Source of the DNA: Bacillota bacterium
GTDB lineage: Bacteria > Bacillota > Clostridia > Acetivibrionales > DTU013
Direction: 5' to 3'
Assembly: GCA_023439545.1 (NCBI GenBank)
Contig: JAEXNT010000054.1
Location: forward strand, 1 to 27,995
DNA length: 27,995 nt
In this document: positions 15,801 to 22,865 of the stretch, piece after piece
Position numbering within the stretch: position 1 is the stretch's first letter
Layout: each line of letters opens with the position of its first letter
Made by a program: the position numbers and the translations under genes
The notes under the pieces: model-generated
Told to the model about the DNA's origin: nothing
Seen by the model: only the letters and a program-made list of their open reading frames with translations
Database searches by the model: none

Positions 15801-18718
15801 ATATGCGTGAGGACTTGAAAAACAAGTTCATACTGGACGGAGATCTTCTGTGGAGGCTGAAAGCATTCGTTCTGGGCGGGGACAACTATTGCTTTGTACT
15901 TTCGTTTCAGCATGCTGCGCTTGACGGTTGGAGTGTCGCAACAATGATGAGCAGCCTTTTTGGTATTTACGACAGTCTTATTCGGGGAGAAGACATTAAG
16001 CTGCCGTCACTTAAGAGCTCCTATAAGGACTATGTGGCTTTGAATATGGGCAGAAAGGCCTCGGACAGGGTAAGAGGCTTCTGGAAGGAGAACCTTGGGG
16101 GGTATTCCAGGAATAAGCTTCCCTTCAACCTGTCGGGCAAAAAGATAAGGGATATGAAAGGCAGCAGGATATTGCAGCGCGACCTTGGAGCGGACCTGCG
16201 CAAGGCCCTTGAAGCCAGGGCAAAAGCTTATGGCTGCACGCTCAAGGATATTTGCTTTGCCGCACATGTATATCTTCTGGGGATTCTGACCGGCGAAAGC
16301 GATATCGTAACAGGCATGGTAACGCACGACAGGCCCGCGCTTGAGGACGGGGAGAAGGTGCTCGGCTGCTACCTCAATACTGTGCCGGTCAGAATAGAGA
16401 CAGATACAAATATAAAGAAAACCGATTTTATTAATAAGGTGAAAAAGACTATCAGGGATATCAAGCCGAACGAGCTCTTTTTGGGAGATATCGCGGGGAT
16501 CATAGGAGAACAGAACGGTTCCGGCAATCCGATTTTTGATACCCTGCACAATTATACCGATTTTCATGCGCTGAAAAGTGTCTTAGCTTCAAAGACCGTA
16601 GCGGAAGCGGATACGGAGATCAAGCTGACGTCGAACGAAATGACCAACACCCTGTTTGATCTGGAGGTGTCGGCGACTCTGGATGTGTTTGCGATGCAGA
16701 TAAAATACTCTCCGGCTTATTTCCGGGACGAAGAGATAAATACCGCGGCAGAGCTTTATACAAGGGTGCTTCGTGAGTTTGTGTCGGATGACGGGGAGGA
16801 TTTGACAAGCGAGAAATTATTAAGCGACGAGCAATTCAACCAACTGGTATATCATTTTAATGATACGGGCAGGGAGTATGCAAAGGAAAAGACTCTGCAC
16901 CTGCTGTTCGAGGAACAGGCATTGAGAACGCCCGGCAACCTTGCGCTTGTCCAGGGGGACACGAGTATGACATACGCGGAGCTGAATGCATACGCGAACC
17001 GTCTGGCGCGCCGGCTGCTGGAAAGTGGTGTTAAATCCCGCGACCATGTTGGGCTTATCGCCCAGCGCGGTTTTGATATGATTGCCGGAATGCTTGCCAT
17101 CCTGAAATGCGGCGGGGCGTATGTGCCGATAGATCCGGATTATCCTGCGGCAAGAAAAGAGTATATCGCCGGGAACGCAAAGGTCTCAGCCATACTGTCC
17201 GACAGGCAGTATGATATCGAGCATGATAATACCGTCATTATAGATAGAGACGAATTGAGCCGATATCCGTCGGACAACGTCAATGCTGAAAAGGACTCCC
17301 GGTACCTGGCGTATGTGATATACACGTCCGGTTCGACAGGAAACCCCAAGGGGGTCATGATCGAACACCGCTCGGCGGTGAACCTCATATCCTGGGTGAA
17401 CCGGGAGTACCGTGTGAGCGGGGACGACGCGCTTTTGTTCATTACATCCATGTGCTTTGACCTCTCCGTATATGACATATTCGGCATCCTGGCCGCCGGC
17501 GGACGGGTTGTGATAGCTGGAAGAGAGCAGGTGCAAAACCCGGAGGAGCTTATGGCACTGCTGTCGGAGCACAGGATAACCTTCTGGGATTCAGTGCCCT
17601 CCACAATGAATTATCTTGTTGGGTATCTCGAGGATAACGGTCGCAGCTATGTCCAGGAGAGCCTCAGGCTTGTATTCATGAGTGGAGACTGGATACCTGT
17701 AAGCCTTCCGGACAGGCTCCTGAAATACTTCCCCAACGCGGTTCGTGTAAGTTTGGGCGGAGCCACGGAGGGGACGGTGTGGTCAATTTATTATCCTATC
17801 GAAAAGGTGGATGAAGGCTGGTCCAGCATTCCATACGGCAAGCCGCTCGACAACAACAGCTTCTATATCCTCGACAAAAATCATAACGTTGTGCCCCGGG
17901 GTGTAGCGGGAGAATTGTATATCGGAGGGGTTGGCGTTGCCAGGGGATATATGGGAGACATCGAAAGGACCTCTGCTTCCTTTTTAAGAAATAGATTTTC
18001 CGGTTCTCCCGACGACAGGATGTACAAAACCGGCGACCTGGGGAGAATGCTTCCGGACGGAAATATCGAATTCCTCGGGAGGGCGGACCACCAGGTTAAA
18101 ATCAGAGGGTACCGCGTCGAGCTCGGTGAGGTTGAGAGCAGGCTCTTAAAGCATCCCTGCGTGAAGGCTGCCGTCGTGGTGGACAGGACGGATTCCACAG
18201 GCAACAAGTATTTGTGCGCTTATGTCGTGTGGGAAAAGGAAACGCCGTCATCAGAAATGCGTGATTTTCTACTGGCGGAGCTACCGTCCTATATGCTGCC
18301 CTCTTACTTTATAGGGATAGAGGCCGTGCCCCTTACTGCAAACGGTAAAATAGACAGGAAGGCCCTTCCCGAGCCGGGGCTCAGTGTGAACTCCGGGTCT
18401 TCATATGCCGCTCCCGTAAGCAAAACCGAGGCTGAGCTTGTCCAGATATGGCAGGAGGTGCTTGAAGTAGAGCGTGTGGGTATTCATGATAGCTTTTTTG
18501 AACTTGGAGGTCATTCCCTAACTGCCACCGTGCTTGCATCAAGGGTGCATAAGGCGTTCGGCGCTGAGCTCACGCTGCGGGAGGTTTTCGGCAACCAGAC
18601 GGTTTCTCAGATGGCGGCTATCGTTGATGAAAAATTGAAAGAGACGGACGATATGCTTGATATTCTTTTACAGATAGAGAATATGACGGATGAAGAGGTT
18701 CAGCGCCTGCTGCAGTGA
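12809..18718 (+). CDS. NRPS with half C, A (Thr-like), carrier, C, A (Cys-like), carrier; no thioesterase
   Basis: This is a 1969-residue synthetase. Residues 1-238 resemble only the C-terminal lobe of a condensation domain. A1 (about 239-775) has YTSGTTGKSKG, YRSGDLA and NNKLDR. By eye its ten pocket residues read DFWNIGMVHK, the known threonine code. Carrier 1 has S817 (LGGDSI). A full C domain (about 895-1330) carries Q1034-H1035-AAL-D1039-G1040, with Gln for the first His but the catalytic second His kept. A2 (about 1337-1870) has the SGDWIP and GGATE signatures of the Cys/Gly/Ser-like group. Its pocket reads about DLYDFSLVWK, nearest to cysteine (DLYNLSLIWK) with three changes. Carrier 2 has S1903 (LGGHSL). 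The protein ends in a short acidic helix with no release domain. The ATG at 12830, behind AGGGTGGGG, is a good alternative start (MSENIENYW); the ATG at 12809 lacks a close binding site. Confidence 0.93.
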   Translation: MESRVGYMSENIENYWSHKLEGEIAVSSVPADVFASGLPGGRRACVEFEYGKDVIGKLNLFTRNSNYGLYMFLVSAVKYLLCRYTGTEDTVVGMPPFRKDADTTPPDSVLLLRDTVDENGSFRELLMSVRQTVLEADSHPELPFESLAAISGADLKLPKPYIGTVVMLEQVHDGKNLERIFSDMVFDFSAGENSLLLRLEYDEGVYCGSTAERVTANLSKIIGTALQNPNIPLADIDMLTEEEKRHLLFSFNDTRAGYPRDKTIHGIFEEQAARTPDNIAVVFDEQSLSYRELNEKSNRLARELRNYGVGPDDIVGIYLERSIEMITAALAVLKAGGAYLPIDSFYPAERIKYMLEDSGAKILLLQSKSGRADVVRDLLEDSRAAAGKESALRVIDINEHPGADDASNLEPVNTPNDLAYIIYTSGTTGKSKGAMIEHKNVVRLLFNDKMPFDFNSRDVWTMFHSFSFDFSVWEMYGALLYGGRLVIVPRASAQDPGEFLGLLRRQGVTVLNQTPTAFYSLLPEELGTAGAELQTRYVIFGGEALRPLMLKAWREKYPHMKLVNMYGITETTVHVTYKEITEKEIDSNACNIGRPLPTLTAYIMDSRLRLLPVGAVGELCVGGDGVGRGYLNRRELTCERFPDNPYVEGERLYRSGDLAMLQPDGELIYFGRMDHQVKIRGHRVELGEIETALLECAPVREAVVLAREDEGGNKNLCAYYVSDSELTVPELKGHLSDRLPDYMVPAYFIPVPRIPVTANNKLDRAALPLPEAAVATGEPYEGPQNETEERLLKIWREFLNVDKMGVNDNFFSLGGDSIRAISLVNRINREMGVTAAVRDIYLNQTVRELAGCILKADLPGIEDELEEGRARLDDIRRKVLEDREQAALLPEEYEDFYPLSPIQQGMLFFARLMPDEPIYHDQFPYVVKFKNFDIGIFNRALGLLVQGNSILSTTFIAGQQAQPLQVVHGAADGLVPEIIPDNLAQLSPAMQEEAICSYMREDLKNKFILDGDLLWRLKAFVLGGDNYCFVLSFQHAALDGWSVATMMSSLFGIYDSLIRGEDIKLPSLKSSYKDYVALNMGRKASDRVRGFWKENLGGYSRNKLPFNLSGKKIRDMKGSRILQRDLGADLRKALEARAKAYGCTLKDICFAAHVYLLGILTGESDIVTGMVTHDRPALEDGEKVLGCYLNTVPVRIETDTNIKKTDFINKVKKTIRDIKPNELFLGDIAGIIGEQNGSGNPIFDTLHNYTDFHALKSVLASKTVAEADTEIKLTSNEMTNTLFDLEVSATLDVFAMQIKYSPAYFRDEEINTAAELYTRVLREFVSDDGEDLTSEKLLSDEQFNQLVYHFNDTGREYAKEKTLHLLFEEQALRTPGNLALVQGDTSMTYAELNAYANRLARRLLESGVKSRDHVGLIAQRGFDMIAGMLAILKCGGAYVPIDPDYPAARKEYIAGNAKVSAILSDRQYDIEHDNTVIIDRDELSRYPSDNVNAEKDSRYLAYVIYTSGSTGNPKGVMIEHRSAVNLISWVNREYRVSGDDALLFITSMCFDLSVYDIFGILAAGGRVVIAGREQVQNPEELMALLSEHRITFWDSVPSTMNYLVGYLEDNGRSYVQESLRLVFMSGDWIPVSLPDRLLKYFPNAVRVSLGGATEGTVWSIYYPIEKVDEGWSSIPYGKPLDNNSFYILDKNHNVVPRGVAGELYIGGVGVARGYMGDIERTSASFLRNRFSGSPDDRMYKTGDLGRMLPDGNIEFLGRADHQVKIRGYRVELGEVESRLLKHPCVKAAVVVDRTDSTGNKYLCAYVVWEKETPSSEMRDFLLAELPSYMLPSYFIGIEAVPLTANGKIDRKALPEPGLSVNSGSSYAAPVSKTEAELVQIWQEVLEVERVGIHDSFFELGGHSLTATVLASRVHKAFGAELTLREVFGNQTVSQMAAIVDEKLKETDDMLDILLQIENMTDEEVQRLLQ

Positions 18719-18743
18719 TAAAAAATAATCGGGAGGTATTTGT

Positions 18744-19958
18744 ATGGATAGTATTTTTGAAAAGATAAAAGCTCTTTCACCGGAGAAGAGAGAATTCTTT
18801 GAAAAGTATTTGCTGGGGAAAGGCGGGAGTTCTGATACCAATGTTAAGGCCCAGCCGTATAAACACGGTTTGTACGTGAAGAAAGAGCTGTGGATAAAGC
18901 TTCAAAAGGAAGTAAACGTTTATCTCTACCGCGCGTTTCCGGTATGCATCATTCTGGCGAATGAGAACCTGCTGCCGTGGTACACGCACATAAATGTGCA
19001 GATGTATGCTCGTATTTTCAGCGACGGGTATGTTATATGCGATTACCTGGAGGATGCTTTTTTCTTCAGGGAAGTCATGAATTGGACGACGCTGGGTTAT
19101 GCGCGTCTGGAGCTGCATACCGACAATATTGTAGATTATATCATTGACAGGATTAACGAAGGATATTACATCAACGTATGTGTCGATGAATATTATCTGA
19201 TGTGCAAATCCAGTTATCTGAAAGTGCATTATGTCCATGAGAATCAGATATATGGTTATGATAATACTGAAAGAGTGTTCAAAGGCATAGGCTTTGATAA
19301 GAATGAAATGCTTAACCTCATTACTTTTGAGTACGAGGATTTTTTGAAGGCCTTTAACGAAGGGAAAAACCATTACATGACATATGCTCCGTATGCTGCC
19401 GATAGTGCGCTCACATTATTCAGTCTGAAGGATTGGGAGAGGGAAAGAGCACTGCAACTGGATCAATTTATCATAAATTTTAACAGTTTTTTGTCTTCCA
19501 CGGGGGACATAAGAAAAGTCAGTTATTTTTGCCAACCTGGCAAAGTGCCTGTGGAGCTTTCGGAAAAAAATATCGTATATGGAATGAATGCGACAAAGAT
19601 CATGCTGGAAGCAGTAAAGAAGATGTTTGATGGGCAGTTCCTCATAGATTACAGGGCAATCCATCTTCTGGCGGAGCATAGAAAAGGGCTGTTTCGCAAG
19701 CTTGAATACATTAAAGAAAAGATGAGCCTCAAGGGGGAAGTGGCAGAGCTCATAAAAAGCTACAAACAAATTCCCGATATGCTTGAAAACGTGAGGGTAA
19801 AGGTTCTGAACGGCTTGAATCCTTCCGAGCATAATAGCGAAGGTTTCAAACAAACCCTCTGTGAAATAGTTCAGATTATGGAGAGTATTATTGAAAGGGA
19901 ACCCGAGGCTTTGCGCCCTATATACAGGCATCTGAGCGGAGGGGAGGAACCGGGATGA
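18744..19958 (+). CDS. Cluster-associated protein with a BtrH / C39-like region, possible product-release or acyl-transfer enzyme
   Basis: This is a 404-residue soluble protein directly after the last NRPS gene (25-base gap, GGGAGG at 18730-18735), so it is probably in the same operon. The N-terminus (LSPEKREFFEKYLLGKG) resembles the helical linkers that flank NRPS domains and may dock to the synthetase. The middle part contains DEYY, then HYVHENQIYGYD. This pattern resembles BtrH-N or C39-like papain-fold proteins, in which the His and Asp lie in such positions. The catalytic Cys cannot be assigned with certainty; C48 (FPVC) is one candidate. The C-terminal 150 residues are helical and unrecognised. 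BtrH moves an acyl group from a carrier protein to an acceptor. Since no thioesterase is seen here, a release role is an attractive but unproven inference. Confidence 0.6.
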   Translation: MDSIFEKIKALSPEKREFFEKYLLGKGGSSDTNVKAQPYKHGLYVKKELWIKLQKEVNVYLYRAFPVCIILANENLLPWYTHINVQMYARIFSDGYVICDYLEDAFFFREVMNWTTLGYARLELHTDNIVDYIIDRINEGYYINVCVDEYYLMCKSSYLKVHYVHENQIYGYDNTERVFKGIGFDKNEMLNLITFEYEDFLKAFNEGKNHYMTYAPYAADSALTLFSLKDWERERALQLDQFIINFNSFLSSTGDIRKVSYFCQPGKVPVELSEKNIVYGMNATKIMLEAVKKMFDGQFLIDYRAIHLLAEHRKGLFRKLEYIKEKMSLKGEVAELIKSYKQIPDMLENVRVKVLNGLNPSEHNSEGFKQTLCEIVQIMESIIEREPEALRPIYRHLSGGEEPG

Positions 19959-20230
19959 CGGACCGGTCCAAAATCTGCTGCTGATAAAAAGAATCAATTC
20001 GGTAGTCGATACGACCTCGGGAAAAATAAAAACCGCGCTGCCCAAAATATATTCCAGGGAATTGGTAGATCTATTGAAAAAGGTTTGAATATAACCAGAA
20101 AAAATGCGTCCGGATATTTGCATCCCTTGAGGAAGCTTGATTTCTTACATCTCTAATGGTGGGTAAAGAGAAGCTATACCTTAATAAGGCTTTGTTTGGT
20201 GTTATACTAGATGCTGGCTCCGGGAAATAG
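19957..20230 (+). pseudogene. Remnant of the C-terminal end of a Fic-family gene
   Basis: Two reading-frame pieces together look like the winged-helix tail found after the Fic domain in many Fic/AMPylase-family proteins. The first piece (19957-20088) encodes QNLLLIKRINSVVDTTSGK and then ALPKIYSRELVDLL. The second, in another frame (about 20105-20230), encodes SLEEA, a TGA stop, then MVGKEKLYLNKALFGVI. Its order and spacing fit 'KIYSRELV...LEEAG.L...GKEKLYLN.ALF' in intact relatives. The catalytic Fic motif (HPFxxGNG) is absent, so only the end of the gene is left. At least one frameshift and one stop separate the parts. It directly abuts, and slightly overlaps, the stop of the preceding gene, which suggests a deletion joined the two. 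This remnant fills most of the gap before the APH-like gene. Confidence 0.5.
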
Positions 20231-20310
20231 GGACTTTCGGCTATGTAAGCGACTAAGCTGATAAATCCGCAATACACTCTTGGCGCCTCCTGTTTGTCTG
20301 GCGATCTTAT

Positions 20311-20357
20311 TTGACGCTTTGTAAAAATATTGGTAACATTATGAAAATAGTTATAAT
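20311..20357 (+). promoter_or_regulatory. Promoter candidate(s) for the APH-like gene
   Basis: TTGGTA (20330-20335), a 16-base spacer and a perfect TATAAT (20352-20357) fit a housekeeping promoter 27 bases before the ATG at 20384. A second option is TTGACG (20311-20316), 17 bases, TAACAT (20334-20339). Between the Fic remnant (to 20230) and this site I see no coding signal. Confidence 0.45.
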
Positions 20358-20383
20358 ACTCCTAGTACAGGGAGAAAGATTGA

Positions 20384-21118
20384 ATGAAGTGTGGAAATGT
20401 AATTGGAAAAGGCAATACTGCAACTGTATATGAATGGGAAGAAGGTAAAGTACTTAAGCTATTCTATCAAGGCTACCCAAAAGAAGCAGTTGAGGGTGAG
20501 TTCGATAATGCAAGGGCAGTAAGCGATATGGCGTTTTCTAAGCCGAAGGTGCATGGGCTGGTAAATTGCCAGGACCGAATGGGCATTATATATGACAGAG
20601 TAAGGGGTGAATCCCTGCTTGACTGGGTTTTACGAACACGTGATTTGCAGGGATGTGCATTACATATGGCGAAGCTGCATAAGACAATTCTTCGGAATAG
20701 AATAAGCAATGTACCGAATTACAAAGAGTTTCTTAAACATAATATAAAAAAAGCACAGTCTGTTGATTCAAAGAAACAAAAAGAAGCATTGCAAATTGTA
20801 GACAAGTTACCGGAAGGGGATACTCTTTGTCATGGGGATTTTCACCCTGGCAACATTTTCATCTTGGATATGAATACAATGGTTATAGATTTTATGAATG
20901 TGTGCCGCGGGGATTATTTGTATGACGTTGCAAGGACCATATTTCTGGTAGAGTATACGCTTGTACCGGCAGAAGCGGAAGATAGAGAAATGCTTCTGAA
21001 GTTTAAGAAAGCATTGGCAGATCTATATCTAATGCAAATGAATGTCACAAGAGAAATGATACAGGATTATCTGTCTGCCATTGTTATAGCCAGAGCGGGT
21101 GAATGCCCAAACGAATAG
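20384..21118 (+). CDS. APH/choline-kinase-like small-molecule phosphotransferase
   Basis: This is a 244-residue protein with the aminoglycoside-phosphotransferase/protein-kinase-like fold. It has a nucleotide loop near the start (GNVIGKGNTATVYEW), a lysine in VLKLF, the catalytic-loop motif H150-G-D152-F-H-P-G-N157, and the metal-binding D169 in VIDFMN. The family transfers phosphate from ATP to hydroxyl groups of antibiotics, choline, sugars or similar compounds. It is slightly shorter than typical APH(3') enzymes. GGGAGAAA (20369-20376) precedes the ATG. Its codons look more AT-rich than those of the synthetase genes, and it has its own promoter, so it may have been acquired separately. Self-resistance to the cluster product is possible but nothing in the sequence proves it. 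Confidence 0.75.
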   Translation: MKCGNVIGKGNTATVYEWEEGKVLKLFYQGYPKEAVEGEFDNARAVSDMAFSKPKVHGLVNCQDRMGIIYDRVRGESLLDWVLRTRDLQGCALHMAKLHKTILRNRISNVPNYKEFLKHNIKKAQSVDSKKQKEALQIVDKLPEGDTLCHGDFHPGNIFILDMNTMVIDFMNVCRGDYLYDVARTIFLVEYTLVPAEAEDREMLLKFKKALADLYLMQMNVTREMIQDYLSAIVIARAGECPNE

Positions 21119-21178
21119 TTATATGCAAGCTGCCCGGAAAATATATTATCCATATATTATTATTGGAAGGGCTGCGCC

Positions 21179-22066
21179 ATGAAAAAGAAGTTGTTCGAGC
21201 AGATCGTACTGCAAATAACGACTATCATCATCACAGCTTTGGTAGGCTTGCTGGTATCGACCTTTTTTAGTAATAAAGGCAGCGTTGAGATCGGCAATGC
21301 AGTTCGGAACGGAAATGACTGTTATACAGTTATCAATTTTAAGAGTTATCAAAGCAATACCCTTAAGGATATAATTATCAAAGTGCCTGATACCATAGAT
21401 CTGAACGAGGTTATGGCCAGCCAGCCGCTGGAGCTCCAAAAACAAAGCAATAACATCGCAGCGGATAACTGGACCGATCTTAAAGTCGGAAGTATTCCGT
21501 CAAACAGCAGCGTCAGCCTGCTTTTCAAAATCCATCAAAACGTCGACAGCAGGGATATAGTTATAGATAAGAACGGAAACAACATAGATGTCAGTTATGC
21601 CAATGATCTGAAAAACCCTCTGTACGAGAGTGTTAAGCTTATTTTGATCTACGTAATGCTTTACTCGGTCATCATTGTGATATCGAATTATTGGCTGTTG
21701 AGCGTGGAAAGCAAAAGGCAAAAGCTGATGGAAGAGAGGCTTGCCAGTTCCGAGAAGGAGGTGGAAAGCTTCAGAAAACAGTCCAATGACATTATCAAAG
21801 AGGCAAAAAGGAATTATGCATCATACAGAAAGGCCAAGTTATTGTTACTTGCCAGGATCAATGATTACAGTAAGGAGTTAAGCTTATGGAGAGACACGAT
21901 CAGAAAGATATTATGCAATACTTCAAGGGAAAAACAGGACGAAATCCTCAGAACCATCACGAGCAATCTAAGAACCTACCAGACGTCGAACTGGGACGAG
22001 AGTTACTTTGAATCGCTTGATATATTAACAAACATTATAAAAAATGATATGAAATATACCGAATAG
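21179..22066 (+). CDS. Unrecognised membrane protein with two helices and a cytoplasmic coiled coil
   Basis: This is a 295-residue protein of no family I recognise. Residues about 8-30 form a first hydrophobic helix (LQITTIIITALVGLLVSTFF). Residues 32-148 are polar with beta-like patterns and Asn-rich, probably outside the cell. A second helix covers about 152-174 (VKLILIYVMLYSVIIVISNYW). The last 120 residues are charged, starting with a probable coiled coil (EERLASSEKEVESFRKQSND), and should be in the cytoplasm. This layout resembles small sensors or accessory proteins but has no known signalling domain. GGAAGGGC (21164-21171) supports the ATG. It starts 60 bases after the kinase gene, in an AT-rich gap with no clear terminator. 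Confidence 0.65.
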   Translation: MKKKLFEQIVLQITTIIITALVGLLVSTFFSNKGSVEIGNAVRNGNDCYTVINFKSYQSNTLKDIIIKVPDTIDLNEVMASQPLELQKQSNNIAADNWTDLKVGSIPSNSSVSLLFKIHQNVDSRDIVIDKNGNNIDVSYANDLKNPLYESVKLILIYVMLYSVIIVISNYWLLSVESKRQKLMEERLASSEKEVESFRKQSNDIIKEAKRNYASYRKAKLLLLARINDYSKELSLWRDTIRKILCNTSREKQDEILRTITSNLRTYQTSNWDESYFESLDILTNIIKNDMKYTE

Positions 22067-22100
22067 GTCATTCAGCCGGCAAGGCAAAAATGCTGTCAAT

Positions 22101-22129
22101 TTGAAAAAACTCACTTCTGATTTTACATT
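22101..22129 (+). promoter_or_regulatory. SigA-type promoter for the HD-domain gene
   Basis: TTGAAA (22101-22106), a 17-base spacer and TACATT (22124-22129) lie about 60 bases before the ATG at 22188. GAGGTG (22175-22180) is the ribosome binding site. The retained promoter and binding site suggest the gene was intact until recently. Confidence 0.5.
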
Positions 22130-22187
22130 CTTTAAAAGGCCCAAACGATATATACTTCGATCATAAAACATAATGAGGTGTGTTTGT

Positions 22188-22745
22188 ATGATTACCGATT
22201 ATGTCAAAGAGTTAGTTGAAAGTGAGTGCGGTAAAACTGAAAATGAATTGGGAACCGCTTTTTTTGAACAGCATATATTAATCGTCAGGGAGCTCGCGTG
22301 AAAACTGGCGGAAATACTGGGCGCCGACCGGGAAATCGTTGAAATTGCGTCGTATCTGCATGATATATCGGCTGTGAGAGATATCGATACCCTTAGCAGG
22401 CATTCCGAACTGAGTGCTGAAATAGCCGGGTACATACTTGGCGAAAAGTCATACGATACTGAGAAAATAGAGTTTGTAAAGAATACGATAAGATCCCATT
22501 CCACGCCGGTACAAATAGGAGAAGGTACGCTTGAAGAGGTCTGCGTTTCAAATGCCGACGCGATGTCGCAGATCATCAATCCAACGTACTGGCTGTTTTT
22601 TGCATTTTCTGTGAAAAAAATGACCTATGAACAGGGAGTCGAGTGGTACATCAAGAGGATCAGGATGAACAAAAAAAGTTTGATCGGGCAGGCAAAGTAT
22701 TTGATCAATAAAAGGTATAGCCTGGTTAAATCACTTATAGAATAG
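22188..22745 (+). pseudogene. HD-domain protein gene interrupted by an in-frame TGA
   Basis: Starting at ATG 22188, the frame reads 37 codons, meets TGA at 22299-22301, and continues in the same frame to the TAG at 22743-22745, 185 codons in all. Both sides together form a small HD-superfamily phosphohydrolase: the first His in EQHILIV lies before the TGA; the His-Asp pair in YLHDIS, a later His in SRHSEL and the Asp in NADAMS lie after it. All four metal-ligand positions are thus present but on opposite sides of the stop. A single base change (for example TGG, Trp) would restore the frame. Recoding of UGA or a sequencing error are other options. Translation could restart at GTG 22374, but that product would lack the HD pair. 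Confidence 0.7.
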
Positions 22746-22806
22746 GCAAAGGCCGTCCGGATGAGCTTAAGGAGACCGAATAAGAAATTATGGAGTAAAG
22801 AATAAA

Positions 22807-22857
22807 TTGCAAATAACATCTCGACTATTGTAAGATTATGTTATAAGTATAGCCGAG
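22807..22857 (+). promoter_or_regulatory. Leader of the AraC-type gene with a 9-base inverted repeat
   Basis: CTCGACTAT (22820-22828) and ATAGCCGAG (22849-22857) are complementary at 8 of 9 positions with a 20-base loop. The right arm runs into the ribosome binding site GAGGTG (22855-22860). A weak promoter (TTGCAA at 22807, TAAGAT at 22831, 18-base spacer) overlaps the left arm. The repeat could be an operator or an RNA hairpin that covers the binding site. Confidence 0.35.
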
Positions 22858-22865
22858 GTGTTGTT

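Noticed and set aside
20071..20277. A short - strand open frame in the gap before the APH-like gene
   Set aside because: It has no ribosome binding site or motifs, and the + strand pieces match a Fic tail better.
22299..22301. TGA as a selenocysteine codon
   Set aside because: The position lies in an ordinary Ala/Leu-rich helix rather than at a redox Cys site, and I see no convincing SECIS-like hairpin just downstream.
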